A stretch of DNA of 64,000 nt from Bariatricus massiliensis. Lineage in GTDB: Bacteria; Bacillota; Clostridia; Lachnospirales; Lachnospiraceae. The position numbers and the translations under genes are program-made. Below, piece after piece: positions 25,230 to 33,812 of the stretch (positions are counted from its first letter, which is position 1; every line of letters starts with the position of its first letter). The stretch is from contig NZ_LT574837.1 of NCBI RefSeq assembly GCF_900086725.1, positions 584,938 to 648,937 on the forward strand. The letters run 5' to 3'. Below the pieces are notes generated by a model, which was not told where the DNA came from, searched no databases, and saw nothing but the letters and a program-made list of their open reading frames with translations.

Positions 25230-26323
25230 AGTACCTCTTCCAGCCACAGCCTGATCTGTTTACTTGCCGTTCCGTCGCCGTACGGGTTTCTTGCCTGACT
25301 CATAGTGCGGTACAATTCTTCATCCTCCAGCAGTTCCCTGCACGCCTGATAAATACATGATTCCTTTGTGCCGGTCAGCTTCAGTGTTCCCGCCGCCACA
25401 CCTTCCGGGCGTTCTGTCGTGTCACGCATGACAAGCACCGGTTTTCCTAAAGAAGGGGCTTCCTCCTGAATTCCTCCGCTGTCTGTGAGAATCAAATACC
25501 CCGCGTTCAACAGATTATGAAACTCATCCACGGCCAGAGGCGGGATAATGCGAAGCCGCTCACAACCCTCCAGCTCTTCAGCGGCAATCTTTCTCACCTG
25601 CGGATTCATGTGGATAGGGTACACTGCCTTCACATCTGGAAATTCCTCAATGATTCTGCGGATTGCCCGAAACATCTCGTGCATGGGCTGTCCCAGATTT
25701 TCTCTGCGGTGTGCCGTAATCACGAGCAGCCGGCTGTCCTTGGCCCAGTCGAGAATCTCATGTTTGAAGCCGGCTTTTACTGTTGTGACAAGAGCGTCGA
25801 TTCCCGTGTTGCCCGTCACCTTTATAAACTCTTCCGGCTTCCCTTCACTGAGCAGATTCTTTCTCGCCTGCTCCGTAGGCGCAAAATGGTATTTTGCCAG
25901 AACTCCGATTCCCTGTCTGTTGAACTCCTCCGGGAAGGGCGAGGACATATTCCATGTTCTCAGTCCCGCCTCCACATGCCCCACCGGTATCTGTAAATAA
26001 AAGGCTGCCATAGCTGAAACATAGGCTGTCGTCGTGTCCCCGTGAACCAATACCAGATCTGGCTTGGCAGCCTGCAATATGTCACGCATCCCCAAAAGCA
26101 CTCTGCTCGTGATATCGAACAAATCCTGCCCCGGCTTCATGACTGCCAGATCAAAATCCGGCTTCACCTCAAAAATATCCAGAACCTGCTGCAACATTTC
26201 CCTGTGTTGTCCCGTGACGCACACGAGTACCTCAAATTTACTGCTCTTTTTCATCTCCAGCACGACCGGGCACATCTTGATTGCCTCCGGTCTGGTGCCA
26301 AATACTATCATTACTTTCTTCAT
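25226..26323 (-). CDS. wecB: UDP-N-acetylglucosamine 2-epimerase (non-hydrolysing)
   Basis: A cytoplasmic enzyme of ~365 residues that interconverts UDP-GlcNAc and UDP-ManNAc. Family motifs are complete: FGTRPEAIKM, VTGQHREM, LVHGDTTT, HVEAGLRT, PFPEEFNRQ, ITAHRRENLG, and TDSGGIQEEA with RDTTERPEG. Two adjacent ATG codons follow GGGAGAAGG; the second (26323) is better spaced. Lying in the polymer operon, it suggests that the polymer, or a linkage unit, contains ManNAc. It overlaps the toroid gene downstream. Confidence 0.95.
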   Translation of the reverse strand: MKKVMIVFGTRPEAIKMCPVVLEMKKSSKFEVLVCVTGQHREMLQQVLDIFEVKPDFDLAVMKPGQDLFDITSRVLLGMRDILQAAKPDLVLVHGDTTTAYVSAMAAFYLQIPVGHVEAGLRTWNMSSPFPEEFNRQGIGVLAKYHFAPTEQARKNLLSEGKPEEFIKVTGNTGIDALVTTVKAGFKHEILDWAKDSRLLVITAHRRENLGQPMHEMFRAIRRIIEEFPDVKAVYPIHMNPQVRKIAAEELEGCERLRIIPPLAVDEFHNLLNAGYLILTDSGGIQEEAPSLGKPVLVMRDTTERPEGVAAGTLKLTGTKESCIYQACRELLEDEELYRTMSQARNPYGDGTASKQIRLWLEEVL

Positions 26324-26351
26324 CATCCTTCTCCCGTCTCTGCATTTACAC

Positions 26352-27782
26352 TCAATTCATACATCCCTCGTACAAATCCGTCATATGTTCATCTAGAAAA
26401 CTAAAACGCTTAGCAATAGCCTCTTTCAGCTGTGATACCGCCTCTTCATAGCTCTTCGGGTCTCGGCTGCCCTGCCCCCCGGAAATCAGCAGATCGTCCG
26501 AAAACGTATAGCCCCACACTGCAAAGTTCCGTTCAATCGCCCCGTCCAATTCCTTTTCTCCATCCTCAATCAAACGATAGAGATGCTCCGTACTTAGCTC
26601 GTCCTTTCGCAGCTCCTTATAGCGCTCCACGATCCGCTCCACAAAAGCTCTGTCGGTCAGGAGCCTGTCAAACCAAGAATTCGTCTGGAGGAAAAATTCC
26701 GTATAGTCTTGGCGGAACCATTGATAATTGTCGTAAGCATTGTTGAAGTCCCAGACAGTCATCTGTAATTTTCCTCCTAGTTCCTTATAGACATAAGTGG
26801 ACAAATTTCCCGCGTCGTTGTTCATTGCCACTTCGTTAATGATAAAATAATCAACAAAGTTGTCGACGTCGATGTATTTGGCGTACCCTTTCTGCGGATC
26901 GGCGAAATCATCACCGTATAATATTTTTTCAAAATGGCTGATGTCCTTGATAATCCAGCTTCTCTGTGTCTCGGTTAAGTTTTTCGCGGTAGGATAGGAG
27001 ATATATAATTCATTAAAAGTTTTTCCCGCTGTCTTTCCGTAAGTGTCTATCGGGTTGTCTTCTGTATCTTTTCTGTCTCTCTTCAATACATACGCGGTCT
27101 CTCCGGACAGCAGGCCAAATTCATTCAGCCGCAGCCTTGACTCGCCATTTGTCACCGGCTCCACGGCCAGATAGACCCCCTTATATTCCCCGTTCACAAA
27201 TACCTCGCAAAAACGGCTGTCCGGCGCCCACTCTAACAGCTCTCTGGAGACCTGATAGATTATCCTGTTCCTAAGGAGCGTCCTGTCGAGAAAAGGCCCG
27301 TTCAGGACCCACTCGCTGTTGGCTCCCATTCCTAGGAACTCATAGTCCTTGGCCCCTGTTTCTCCTTCTTTTTTATAGAACTTTATGCGGTATTGCTGCT
27401 TGTCAAATCCCGAATACGAAGAAGCACCCCTGAGATTAATCGTGATAGGTGCCTGATAGTCGGGAGTATCTGATATATTCCTCTTGCTTCCGTCCAAAGA
27501 CTGATTCATGACAGACAGCTCCGCCCATATTTTATTTTCCTTTGTGATTCGTCTGCCGTCCGTGTCAATATGAAGAACCGGCAGCTCTGTGTCAAATTCA
27601 TCGAGACCGTAATATGCAAGACTGTCCGCGTCCGGCTCTGTCCAGTCCTTCACCTTAGTTTTTTTGAGCTTTACATCGGTTTCCATCGGTCTGGACTGAA
27701 TCTCATTATATATATAACCGCCTATAACAATCACCGCAAAAAACAGCAACAGGCTTATAGTGGAATATATCCTTTTCTTCAT
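26352..27782 (-). CDS. CotH-family protein kinase-like membrane protein
   Basis: A 476-residue protein with an N-terminal signal anchor (ISLLLFFAVIVIGGYIY) and an extracellular CotH domain. CotH features: NLRGASSYSGFDKQQYRIKF region with its Lys, WVLNGPFLDRTLLRN, CEVFVNGEYKGVYLAVE, then YFIINEVAMNNDAGN and MTVWDFNNAY carrying the expected catalytic Asn/Asp residues. CotH proteins are atypical kinases best known from spore coat. In many Firmicutes they also stand next to VTC and DUF4956 genes, as here (18 bases downstream of DUF4956). Substrate unknown; an extracellular ATP or polyphosphate-linked phospho-donor role is only an idea. Confidence 0.9.
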   Translation of the reverse strand: MKKRIYSTISLLLFFAVIVIGGYIYNEIQSRPMETDVKLKKTKVKDWTEPDADSLAYYGLDEFDTELPVLHIDTDGRRITKENKIWAELSVMNQSLDGSKRNISDTPDYQAPITINLRGASSYSGFDKQQYRIKFYKKEGETGAKDYEFLGMGANSEWVLNGPFLDRTLLRNRIIYQVSRELLEWAPDSRFCEVFVNGEYKGVYLAVEPVTNGESRLRLNEFGLLSGETAYVLKRDRKDTEDNPIDTYGKTAGKTFNELYISYPTAKNLTETQRSWIIKDISHFEKILYGDDFADPQKGYAKYIDVDNFVDYFIINEVAMNNDAGNLSTYVYKELGGKLQMTVWDFNNAYDNYQWFRQDYTEFFLQTNSWFDRLLTDRAFVERIVERYKELRKDELSTEHLYRLIEDGEKELDGAIERNFAVWGYTFSDDLLISGGQGSRDPKSYEEAVSQLKEAIAKRFSFLDEHMTDLYEGCMN

Positions 27783-27800
27783 TTCTTCCCTCCCGGTGCC

Positions 27801-28481
27801 CTAACGTCCGATGTCATCCAGCTGCTCTACTATATTAACTGTCCTCACCCCTTCACATTTCATCAGCCTCTGGGAAATGTCAATCAGATTCTTTTCATTT
27901 GCCTTCGTAAGCACATTCTCCTTCACACTGTAGATGAGCTCACATCCCTCCTGAGACACGCTCTTCATCGTCTGATGTACCCCTTTGCCAAAATGACTTT
28001 CCACAATCGCCTCGATTTCGTTCTGAGCGTCAAGGTCTGACTGCACAATCAAAAGCTGTCTCTGGTCCATGATGGCCTGTCTTGTAAGCAGTAAAAATAA
28101 AAACACGAAAATACTGCCGATTCCTACCAGACTGTACTGGGAAACCCCACAGCCAATCCCCACGGCAATACACCAGAAAATGAACATGGAATCTCGCACA
28201 TCCTTGACGGCAGTCCGGAAACGTATAATAGAAAGGGCGCCGACCATACCGAGGGACAACGCAATATTGTTGCTTATTACACTCATGATCATCGTGGTAA
28301 TAATAGTAATTGAGCCCAGCGATACGTTGAATTTACGGCTGTACGCGGTTCCTGAATAAGTTATCTTATAGGCAAACATAATAAAAAATGCCGCGGCCAT
28401 CGCTATAATGTTATTCAGTACTATTGTGGCAATACTGATTGTCTCTGTTGTTGCTAAGTTCTCGATAATAAATTCTCTCAT
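27801..28481 (-). CDS. DUF4956 membrane protein
   Basis: A 226-residue protein with about four TM helices in the first ~135 residues and a soluble C-terminal domain of ~90. It matches the DUF4956 plan: GSITIITTMIMSVISNNIALSLGMVGALSIIRFRTAVKD is the family core and is strongly conserved. DUF4956 proteins are regular partners of VTC polyphosphate polymerase-like proteins, with a proposed membrane-channel or regulatory part. Gene order VTC, DUF4956, CotH is kept, with gaps of 21 and 18 bases. Confidence 0.9.
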   Translation of the reverse strand: MREFIIENLATTETISIATIVLNNIIAMAAAFFIMFAYKITYSGTAYSRKFNVSLGSITIITTMIMSVISNNIALSLGMVGALSIIRFRTAVKDVRDSMFIFWCIAVGIGCGVSQYSLVGIGSIFVFLFLLLTRQAIMDQRQLLIVQSDLDAQNEIEAIVESHFGKGVHQTMKSVSQEGCELIYSVKENVLTKANEKNLIDISQRLMKCEGVRTVNIVEQLDDIGR

Positions 28482-28502
28482 CTTTTCTCCTCTTGTCTTC
28501 TG

Positions 28503-29183
28503 CTAAATGTAACTTCTCGCTTTTGAATATTTACTGCTTGCCTCCGGCAGGCTGTTAATCTCCTGTATGATCTGCTTCAACGTGGACGGAACGAAATCAT
28601 TATACTTCACTTCCAGAACGCCTCTGTCACCTTCTATCAAGGGAATGTATGCCAAATTCTCGGCGAATATTCCATAGGGCACCACTCCGGCCCTGATATC
28701 CGTATCAAAAGTAACCCTGACATCACTGACCGTGTGCATATAGGCAGTCCTCTTGTACTCCACGATTGTCTTCGGCATATAGCCGCCCTGCATCAATTTC
28801 ACATACAATGTCTTGGCAAGCGGCTCCTCGTAGTCCAGCAGAAAGCCATACTGGCGCTTTTCCATGAGCAGCGCTTCTTCCCGTGTAATAGTGAGGGAAT
28901 ACTTTTTACCGTCCGTGTTACTTTTACATTTATATTCGAGTTTCGCGTACTGGTCATCCGGCGAATAGATTCGGACCCTGATTTTACGCTTCTCCATCAC
29001 GCCGTCAAGATTGTCGTACAAGTCCCGGTCGCCCAGAGAATCATAGTATTGGGAGCGCACGATATAGGTACCATTGACCCCATTCGTATCTCTCTGCATC
29101 AAGACGTCCAAATGTTTTGTAAGCCGCAGAAACTCCACTCTACTGATTACATATTTTATCTCTTTTCTAAAGACCGTCCTCAT
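28503..29183 (-). CDS. VTC-domain polyphosphate polymerase-like protein
   Basis: ATG at 29183 overlaps the preceding stop (ATGA) and follows AGAGG, giving 226 residues. It is a single VTC domain. Basic-tunnel motifs are visible in order: RKEIKYV, YYDSLGDRDLYDN, MEKRKIRVRIY, KLEYKCK, TIVEYKRTAY, a TFDTDI strand and GVLEVKYND. In yeast Vtc4 such residues line the tunnel that makes polyphosphate from ATP on the inner face of a membrane. Here the soluble domain probably works with DUF4956. Whether it makes polyphosphate in this operon is untested. Confidence 0.9.
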   Translation of the reverse strand: MRTVFRKEIKYVISRVEFLRLTKHLDVLMQRDTNGVNGTYIVRSQYYDSLGDRDLYDNLDGVMEKRKIRVRIYSPDDQYAKLEYKCKSNTDGKKYSLTITREEALLMEKRQYGFLLDYEEPLAKTLYVKLMQGGYMPKTIVEYKRTAYMHTVSDVRVTFDTDIRAGVVPYGIFAENLAYIPLIEGDRGVLEVKYNDFVPSTLKQIIQEINSLPEASSKYSKARSYI

Positions 29184-29815
29184 ACAGTACCTCTTCTCTC
29201 CTGTATCCAATGCTCCAAACGTCTTGGATATGCTTTCGCAAATAACTTTTGTCTTCTGTTTACCAGCATCTGAACTAGAAACCCTGCCGCCACGATTATA
29301 AAAAACGGCACATAACCATTCCCATTCAAAAACGATAAATCACTCCGGTAACCATATAGTACCATCGTTCCCCAAAGTGAAGTCATCAGACAGATTACAA
29401 TCACAGGGAACATCAGCACCAATACCCCCGCCAGCAGTCCCGCCGCCACAGTTATCCACAATGTCCGGCTCAAAGTCCAGACAGCGGCCGCCGCAATCAG
29501 CCCCGCGACAACGAAGCCGCCGAGTCGGTGCCATCTAAACGCAAAAAACGCAAACGCTGTACCTAAAACCGCAAAAGCGGTTGTCACTGTTCCCCAGTCT
29601 GTGCGTTCTCTCATCACAAAACAACAGACCAGTGTTACCGCTATAAATACTAATACGGAAAATTCTGCCCGGTAAATATTAAATCCAAAAAAACAAGTCA
29701 GAACAGCCAAAATCAGCAGTATGACCGATAAAAACTCAATGTTTTCATTTACCGCGTCCAAGATTCCCGTCTCCAGAGAAAATCTTAAAAACAATTCGTT
29801 CGTCAATGCTCTCAT
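29180..29815 (-). CDS. Multi-TM membrane protein of unknown function
   Basis: A 211-residue protein with about seven hydrophobic segments, rich in Ala, Val, Leu and Phe, and a basic C-terminal tail (RRQKLFAKAYPRRLEHW). The layout recalls DUF4203/TM7S3-like proteins but I see no diagnostic motif. It is translationally coupled to the VTC gene (ATGA) and lies 20 bases after the DHHW-like gene, so it probably belongs to the membrane part of the polymer machinery. Confidence 0.75.
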   Translation of the reverse strand: MRALTNELFLRFSLETGILDAVNENIEFLSVILLILAVLTCFFGFNIYRAEFSVLVFIAVTLVCCFVMRERTDWGTVTTAFAVLGTAFAFFAFRWHRLGGFVVAGLIAAAAVWTLSRTLWITVAAGLLAGVLVLMFPVIVICLMTSLWGTMVLYGYRSDLSFLNGNGYVPFFIIVAAGFLVQMLVNRRQKLFAKAYPRRLEHWIQERRGTV

Positions 29816-29835
29816 AAGCTTCCCTTCCTTCTATG

Positions 29836-30960
29836 TCAGTCTGCTATATCACGTATCTTTTTCAAGAATTTACTTTGCGACACATCGCCGATACGCTCTG
29901 CACTCTGCGTTAAAATGAAATCGGATATTTCATGTTCCTCAAATATATTTTCGAAATCCTCCACGCCGAAATCATTGTAGACGCCATTTACTACATAGAC
30001 TTTATCATAGTAACTGGCAAGATAAGGGACAAGCAGCTGTCCATTTTCATCACAGACAAGCAACGCTGTTTTCTTTTCCTTCTCCTTACTTTTGCCATCG
30101 CCTTCCGCCACTGCCCACTGATAATTGCTTCCGATAAAGGCGGCTTTCCCAGTTCTTGATTTCGAGACAGTCTGTATGTTATCAGTCGTTTCAACATGAT
30201 TCACCTGTTTCACTCTGACAGACCTGTTCTTAGCGCCCGGCAGCAGATAATAATAAAGTGGATCCTCCGGAATCCCCTCCAGCTTTGTACTGATTTCAGC
30301 ATTTTCATATTTGTCTTTTAAGCTCTGTTGGAGCGAACCTTGAAAGGTGTTGAACATATATTCCTCATAACCCGCCAGCTCGATGGGAGTAATCCCCATT
30401 TCTCCGCACAAGGCTTGAGAGCCGTAATATGCTCCTCTGGCTGTCCAGCCGCTATCCGTCCTGAAAAACAAATATTCATCCGGATGTTCTTCCAAAACCG
30501 GCAGTACATTTACCAATTTCATCTTATCTGGAACCACGCCTTCTAAATCCTGCAGGAATGTGCTGTATTCTGCTTTCTCCTCAGCATACCCGGGTTCCCA
30601 CATAATCCGCTCGGGAATGGGGAGCAGATATTGATTGACATCTTCAGGCACTATATTCTGCAGTTTCGCTAAAATCTCCGCCATCTCCCCTATATTGCCG
30701 CTCTCATACACAAACTTCTTCAAGATACGGTCCGCATAAAATATGTATTCTTCATCCTCGTAATATGACTCGTCAGACAGTCCTGTATCCTGTTCCAGCC
30801 CATATTGGTTAAACTTATCTTTCTGCGCAGCCTTGACAGACTCTTTCACCGGATCGGTCTTTCTGTCTTCATTTACCAGATAATCAAGCCCTCCCAATAT
30901 AGGGATTGCAAGCACTGCCGCCGCCAAACAAGCCGCGATTTTTACACTCTTCTTTTTCAT
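29836..30960 (-). CDS. DHHW-family (SGNH-like) protein with catalytic residues replaced
   Basis: A 374-residue protein with a signal anchor (IAACLAAAVLAIPILGGL) and a DHHW-family fold. The region FFRTDSGWTARGAYYGSQAL aligns with the signature stretch of the family, but the DHHW motif reads DSGW (residues 169-172). The nucleophile strand near the C-terminus reads LLVCDENGQLL, with Glu-Asn instead of the expected Ser (D304-E305-N306). Related AlgX/AlgJ/DHHW proteins move acetyl groups onto exported polysaccharides. This one probably binds the polymer without esterase or transferase activity. It starts 3 bases after the bactofilin-like gene. Confidence 0.75.
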   Translation of the reverse strand: MKKKSVKIAACLAAAVLAIPILGGLDYLVNEDRKTDPVKESVKAAQKDKFNQYGLEQDTGLSDESYYEDEEYIFYADRILKKFVYESGNIGEMAEILAKLQNIVPEDVNQYLLPIPERIMWEPGYAEEKAEYSTFLQDLEGVVPDKMKLVNVLPVLEEHPDEYLFFRTDSGWTARGAYYGSQALCGEMGITPIELAGYEEYMFNTFQGSLQQSLKDKYENAEISTKLEGIPEDPLYYYLLPGAKNRSVRVKQVNHVETTDNIQTVSKSRTGKAAFIGSNYQWAVAEGDGKSKEKEKKTALLVCDENGQLLVPYLASYYDKVYVVNGVYNDFGVEDFENIFEEHEISDFILTQSAERIGDVSQSKFLKKIRDIAD

Positions 30961-30963
30961 CAG

Positions 30964-32532
30964 CTAATCCGCAACCTCTTCCTCCTGCTCTTCCTGCATA
31001 GGGATTTCAACATCTCCCAGCTTCGTACATCTCTGGAAACAATAATCTCCCGCGAATTTCAACTGGGTGCCTTCCGCAAAATGTACCTGCTCCAGATTAC
31101 CGCATCCCGCAAATGATGCGGCGTCCAAAATCTCCAAAGCCGCTGGAAACTCTACCTTACGCAGCTGCCCGCAATTTTCAAAGGCTGAAATCCCTATCCT
31201 TGTGAGCCCTTTTTTCCCACTGAGCGATACTTGCTCCAAGTTCCCACAGTCAGCAAAGGCAAAATCCTCTATTTCTTCTACTGTATCAGGAATCTCAGCT
31301 TTTCTCAAGGAGATGCAGCCGAAGAACATACTTTTCGGGATTCGTTTCGCCCCCTCAGGAATATATACTTCTTCAAGCGTTTTATTCAGCCGGTATCCCT
31401 GCTGGTCCACCCCTTCATAATCCTGTAAATCTTTAAAACGCAGAACTTTTTCTGGTTTTATCTGTTCCAAGTAGGACAGCTCTTCTGTAGTTGCCACATT
31501 TTTCCCCTTCAAAGTCTCTCCCTGCTTCTCACAGCTCATATATCCAAATACAAAGGCTCCCGCCTCTGCCTGTATCTTTCCTCTGGCAATCACAGAGCTT
31601 ACCGCACCCGCTTTGCCCACCGCAGCCCCTTGGGCTAAATAGACGTCCGCCTGTGAAAATACATTTCCAAGGACACAGGCGTCTTTTTCCAGAATCACAT
31701 CCTTCTCCGCAAAAATATTTCCCACGACAATCGCTCCCTCACAGAGCCGCACACCCTTGTGGGAACGCAGATCTCCTTTGACAATAATTCTTTCGGTCAC
31801 ACTGACATTTTTCCACGACAATACGGTGAAATCAACGACCCCTTCGTCATTTACCATCTCTTTATTGATATATCTTACATTCTTTTCCCGGTCTGTCTGA
31901 ACCGGCAGCCGGTAGATTCTTTCATCTTTCCCTTCGGCCGGGTCTGCAATATTTCCGGGGTACTGTCCCAGACATATCTGCGGCGCGTACAGTCTTCGGA
32001 ACTTACAGTTTCTTCCGATACTTAATCTGGAACCGCTTGTCACGCTGATTCCAAGGTCTGAATCGTCATAGACCGCAACTGTCCCCTGTGCGTCTGCCCA
32101 GCGCACAACTGTGGTGCCGCTTCCCAAAATAATATCTTTGCAGCTGTAGACTGCCCGAAGCGTAATTCCTCCCTTTATAAGGACATTCTCCCTACAAAAT
32201 ATCTCTTTCGAAAACTCTTTTCCCTGTTCCGGGGAAAATTCCTGTTTCTGGCAGATGACCAGTTTATCTACCGTATCCGGATAGACCTTCTGTGTATCCC
32301 CATCGATAAAAGGCTCTTCCTTTGAGAGATGTATGATGCCATCCTTCGCCGTCTCCAGCTTTTTTTCCACGAGGGAGGAGAATGCCTTCCCAAAATATCT
32401 GGGATCACGCACTTTATCCTGATTGATAAAGAGCACTTCTCCCTTCCGCCTCTTATAATATATGGTGGAAAATAAAATGGGAAGAATGAGAAGAATCAAA
32501 AATACCGCTATTGTTAACCAGATAATCGTCAA
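30964..32532 (-). CDS. Membrane-anchored bactofilin-like beta-helix with leucine-rich repeats
   Basis: A 522-residue protein. A single N-terminal TM helix (TIAVFLILLILPILFSTIYY) is followed by a middle section (~120-345) of short hydrophobic turns with regular Gly and Val (GSRLSIGRNCKF, CEGAIVVGNIFAEKDVILEKDACVLGNV), as in polymer-forming bactofilins. Residues ~370-510 are BspA-type LRR_5 units (IPEGAKRIPKSMFFGC, IPDTVEEIEDFAFADC). The domain combination is unusual. The protein probably faces the cytoplasm or is exported depending on TM orientation; the RRKG after the TM suggests the C-terminal part is cytoplasmic. Its ATG overlaps the GT2 stop. Confidence 0.75.
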   Translation of the reverse strand: MTIIWLTIAVFLILLILPILFSTIYYKRRKGEVLFINQDKVRDPRYFGKAFSSLVEKKLETAKDGIIHLSKEEPFIDGDTQKVYPDTVDKLVICQKQEFSPEQGKEFSKEIFCRENVLIKGGITLRAVYSCKDIILGSGTTVVRWADAQGTVAVYDDSDLGISVTSGSRLSIGRNCKFRRLYAPQICLGQYPGNIADPAEGKDERIYRLPVQTDREKNVRYINKEMVNDEGVVDFTVLSWKNVSVTERIIVKGDLRSHKGVRLCEGAIVVGNIFAEKDVILEKDACVLGNVFSQADVYLAQGAAVGKAGAVSSVIARGKIQAEAGAFVFGYMSCEKQGETLKGKNVATTEELSYLEQIKPEKVLRFKDLQDYEGVDQQGYRLNKTLEEVYIPEGAKRIPKSMFFGCISLRKAEIPDTVEEIEDFAFADCGNLEQVSLSGKKGLTRIGISAFENCGQLRKVEFPAALEILDAASFAGCGNLEQVHFAEGTQLKFAGDYCFQRCTKLGDVEIPMQEEQEEEVAD

Positions 32533-33812
32533 TTCGCTCCCTCCTTCTCTTTGTTATCGGCTTTGGCAAAGCGCTTCGTCTTGGCCCAGCTCACCTTACG
32601 CTTCGTGATAATATCCGCGATTGCGTCCAGAAATCCAAGGCTGATATTCCACATATAAAAATAGAAATTGAACATAATGAGCGGAAGAAGCATCGTCTCT
32701 CCCTTTACTCCATCCAGCATAAGTCCCGTACCTATTTCATAAAATGGCGCAAAGTTACCGAAGGAGCAATAGACACCAATGAACAGAAGCACCCACCATC
32801 CGGCAAAGATATCCATCTCTCCCAAAAAGAATAAGATAAAAGAGTCCAGCTGTCCCAGCGCCAGAAAAAAAGGAACCGCATAGACGAGCAGAAGAAGAAT
32901 TCCGTCCACTTTTTCACGCCAGTTCATGTTTGGAGTAAGAATCACCTTACCCAGATAGCGGAAAAGCACCTGATTGTGCCCCCTTGCCCACCGTCTGATC
33001 TGTCTGCCTCTTACAGCCCACGTCTCTGGCGCCTCTTCATAGCACTCCGCCGAATTGGCGTAAATAACCTTCCACCCCTTCGTATAGAAGCGGTATGTAA
33101 GCTCCGTATCCTCTGCCAGAACCAAGGGATTAAAGCCTCCCATCTCCAGCATAAGATCCTTTCTAAATCCCCCTACCGTTCCCCCATACTGAGGAATGCT
33201 CTTCAAGTTATATCTTGCCTGCTGATCCACCTGATACCCTCCGCACCGCTCCAGATTGATGAGGCGGGTCAACAGGTTCTTATTTGTATTGTAGGGGATG
33301 ACCCTTCCCATAACAGCCCCCACTTCAGGATCCTGAAACGCCACTGCCAGCTGTTTTAGCATATCTCTGGCCGGCCTGTAATCGGCGTCGAATACGATGA
33401 TAATATCTCCCTTGGCAATCTTCATAGCGTCATTCAACCCTGCCGGTTTCCCTCTGTCCGGGCAGTTGCGGTGTAATGGCCTTATGAACTCATATTTCTC
33501 ATGATACTCATCGAGCATTTCCTTTGTACGGTCTGTAGAATTGTCATTAATCGGAATGATTTCCAAGCGGTCCCTGTCATACTCACATTTCAGAAGAGAC
33601 TGGAGGACAAAGTCAAGCACCTGCTCTTCATTGTGCATGGGAATCAATACCGATATGGACGGCATACGGGTTGAATAGATATCATTATAGTACAACCTCT
33701 GTTTTCCGAACAGCCGGTTGTAAGCGAACACAAAATGCCTGACAGCATAAATAATCATAAGTATAATAACAAATACCATGTAGATACGAAGAATTGTTAT
33801 GACCATCTCCAC
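32529..33812 (-). CDS. Processive family 2 glycosyltransferase
   Basis: A 427-residue membrane enzyme: N-terminal TM, a GT-A domain and three or four C-terminal TM helices. Motifs of processive synthases (cellulose, hyaluronan, poly-GlcNAc) are all there: VLIPMHNEE, INDNSTDRT, FDADYRP, the GGTVGGFRKDL acceptor loop, LAEDTELTYR and QIRRWARGH (QxxRW). It would polymerise a nucleotide sugar and push the chain across the membrane. No PgaB-like deacetylase is seen, so it is not a standard PNAG locus. The start overlaps the 263-residue membrane gene by 16 bases. Confidence 0.92.
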   Translation of the reverse strand: MEMVITILRIYMVFVIILMIIYAVRHFVFAYNRLFGKQRLYYNDIYSTRMPSISVLIPMHNEEQVLDFVLQSLLKCEYDRDRLEIIPINDNSTDRTKEMLDEYHEKYEFIRPLHRNCPDRGKPAGLNDAMKIAKGDIIIVFDADYRPARDMLKQLAVAFQDPEVGAVMGRVIPYNTNKNLLTRLINLERCGGYQVDQQARYNLKSIPQYGGTVGGFRKDLMLEMGGFNPLVLAEDTELTYRFYTKGWKVIYANSAECYEEAPETWAVRGRQIRRWARGHNQVLFRYLGKVILTPNMNWREKVDGILLLLVYAVPFFLALGQLDSFILFFLGEMDIFAGWWVLLFIGVYCSFGNFAPFYEIGTGLMLDGVKGETMLLPLIMFNFYFYMWNISLGFLDAIADIITKRKVSWAKTKRFAKADNKEKEGAN

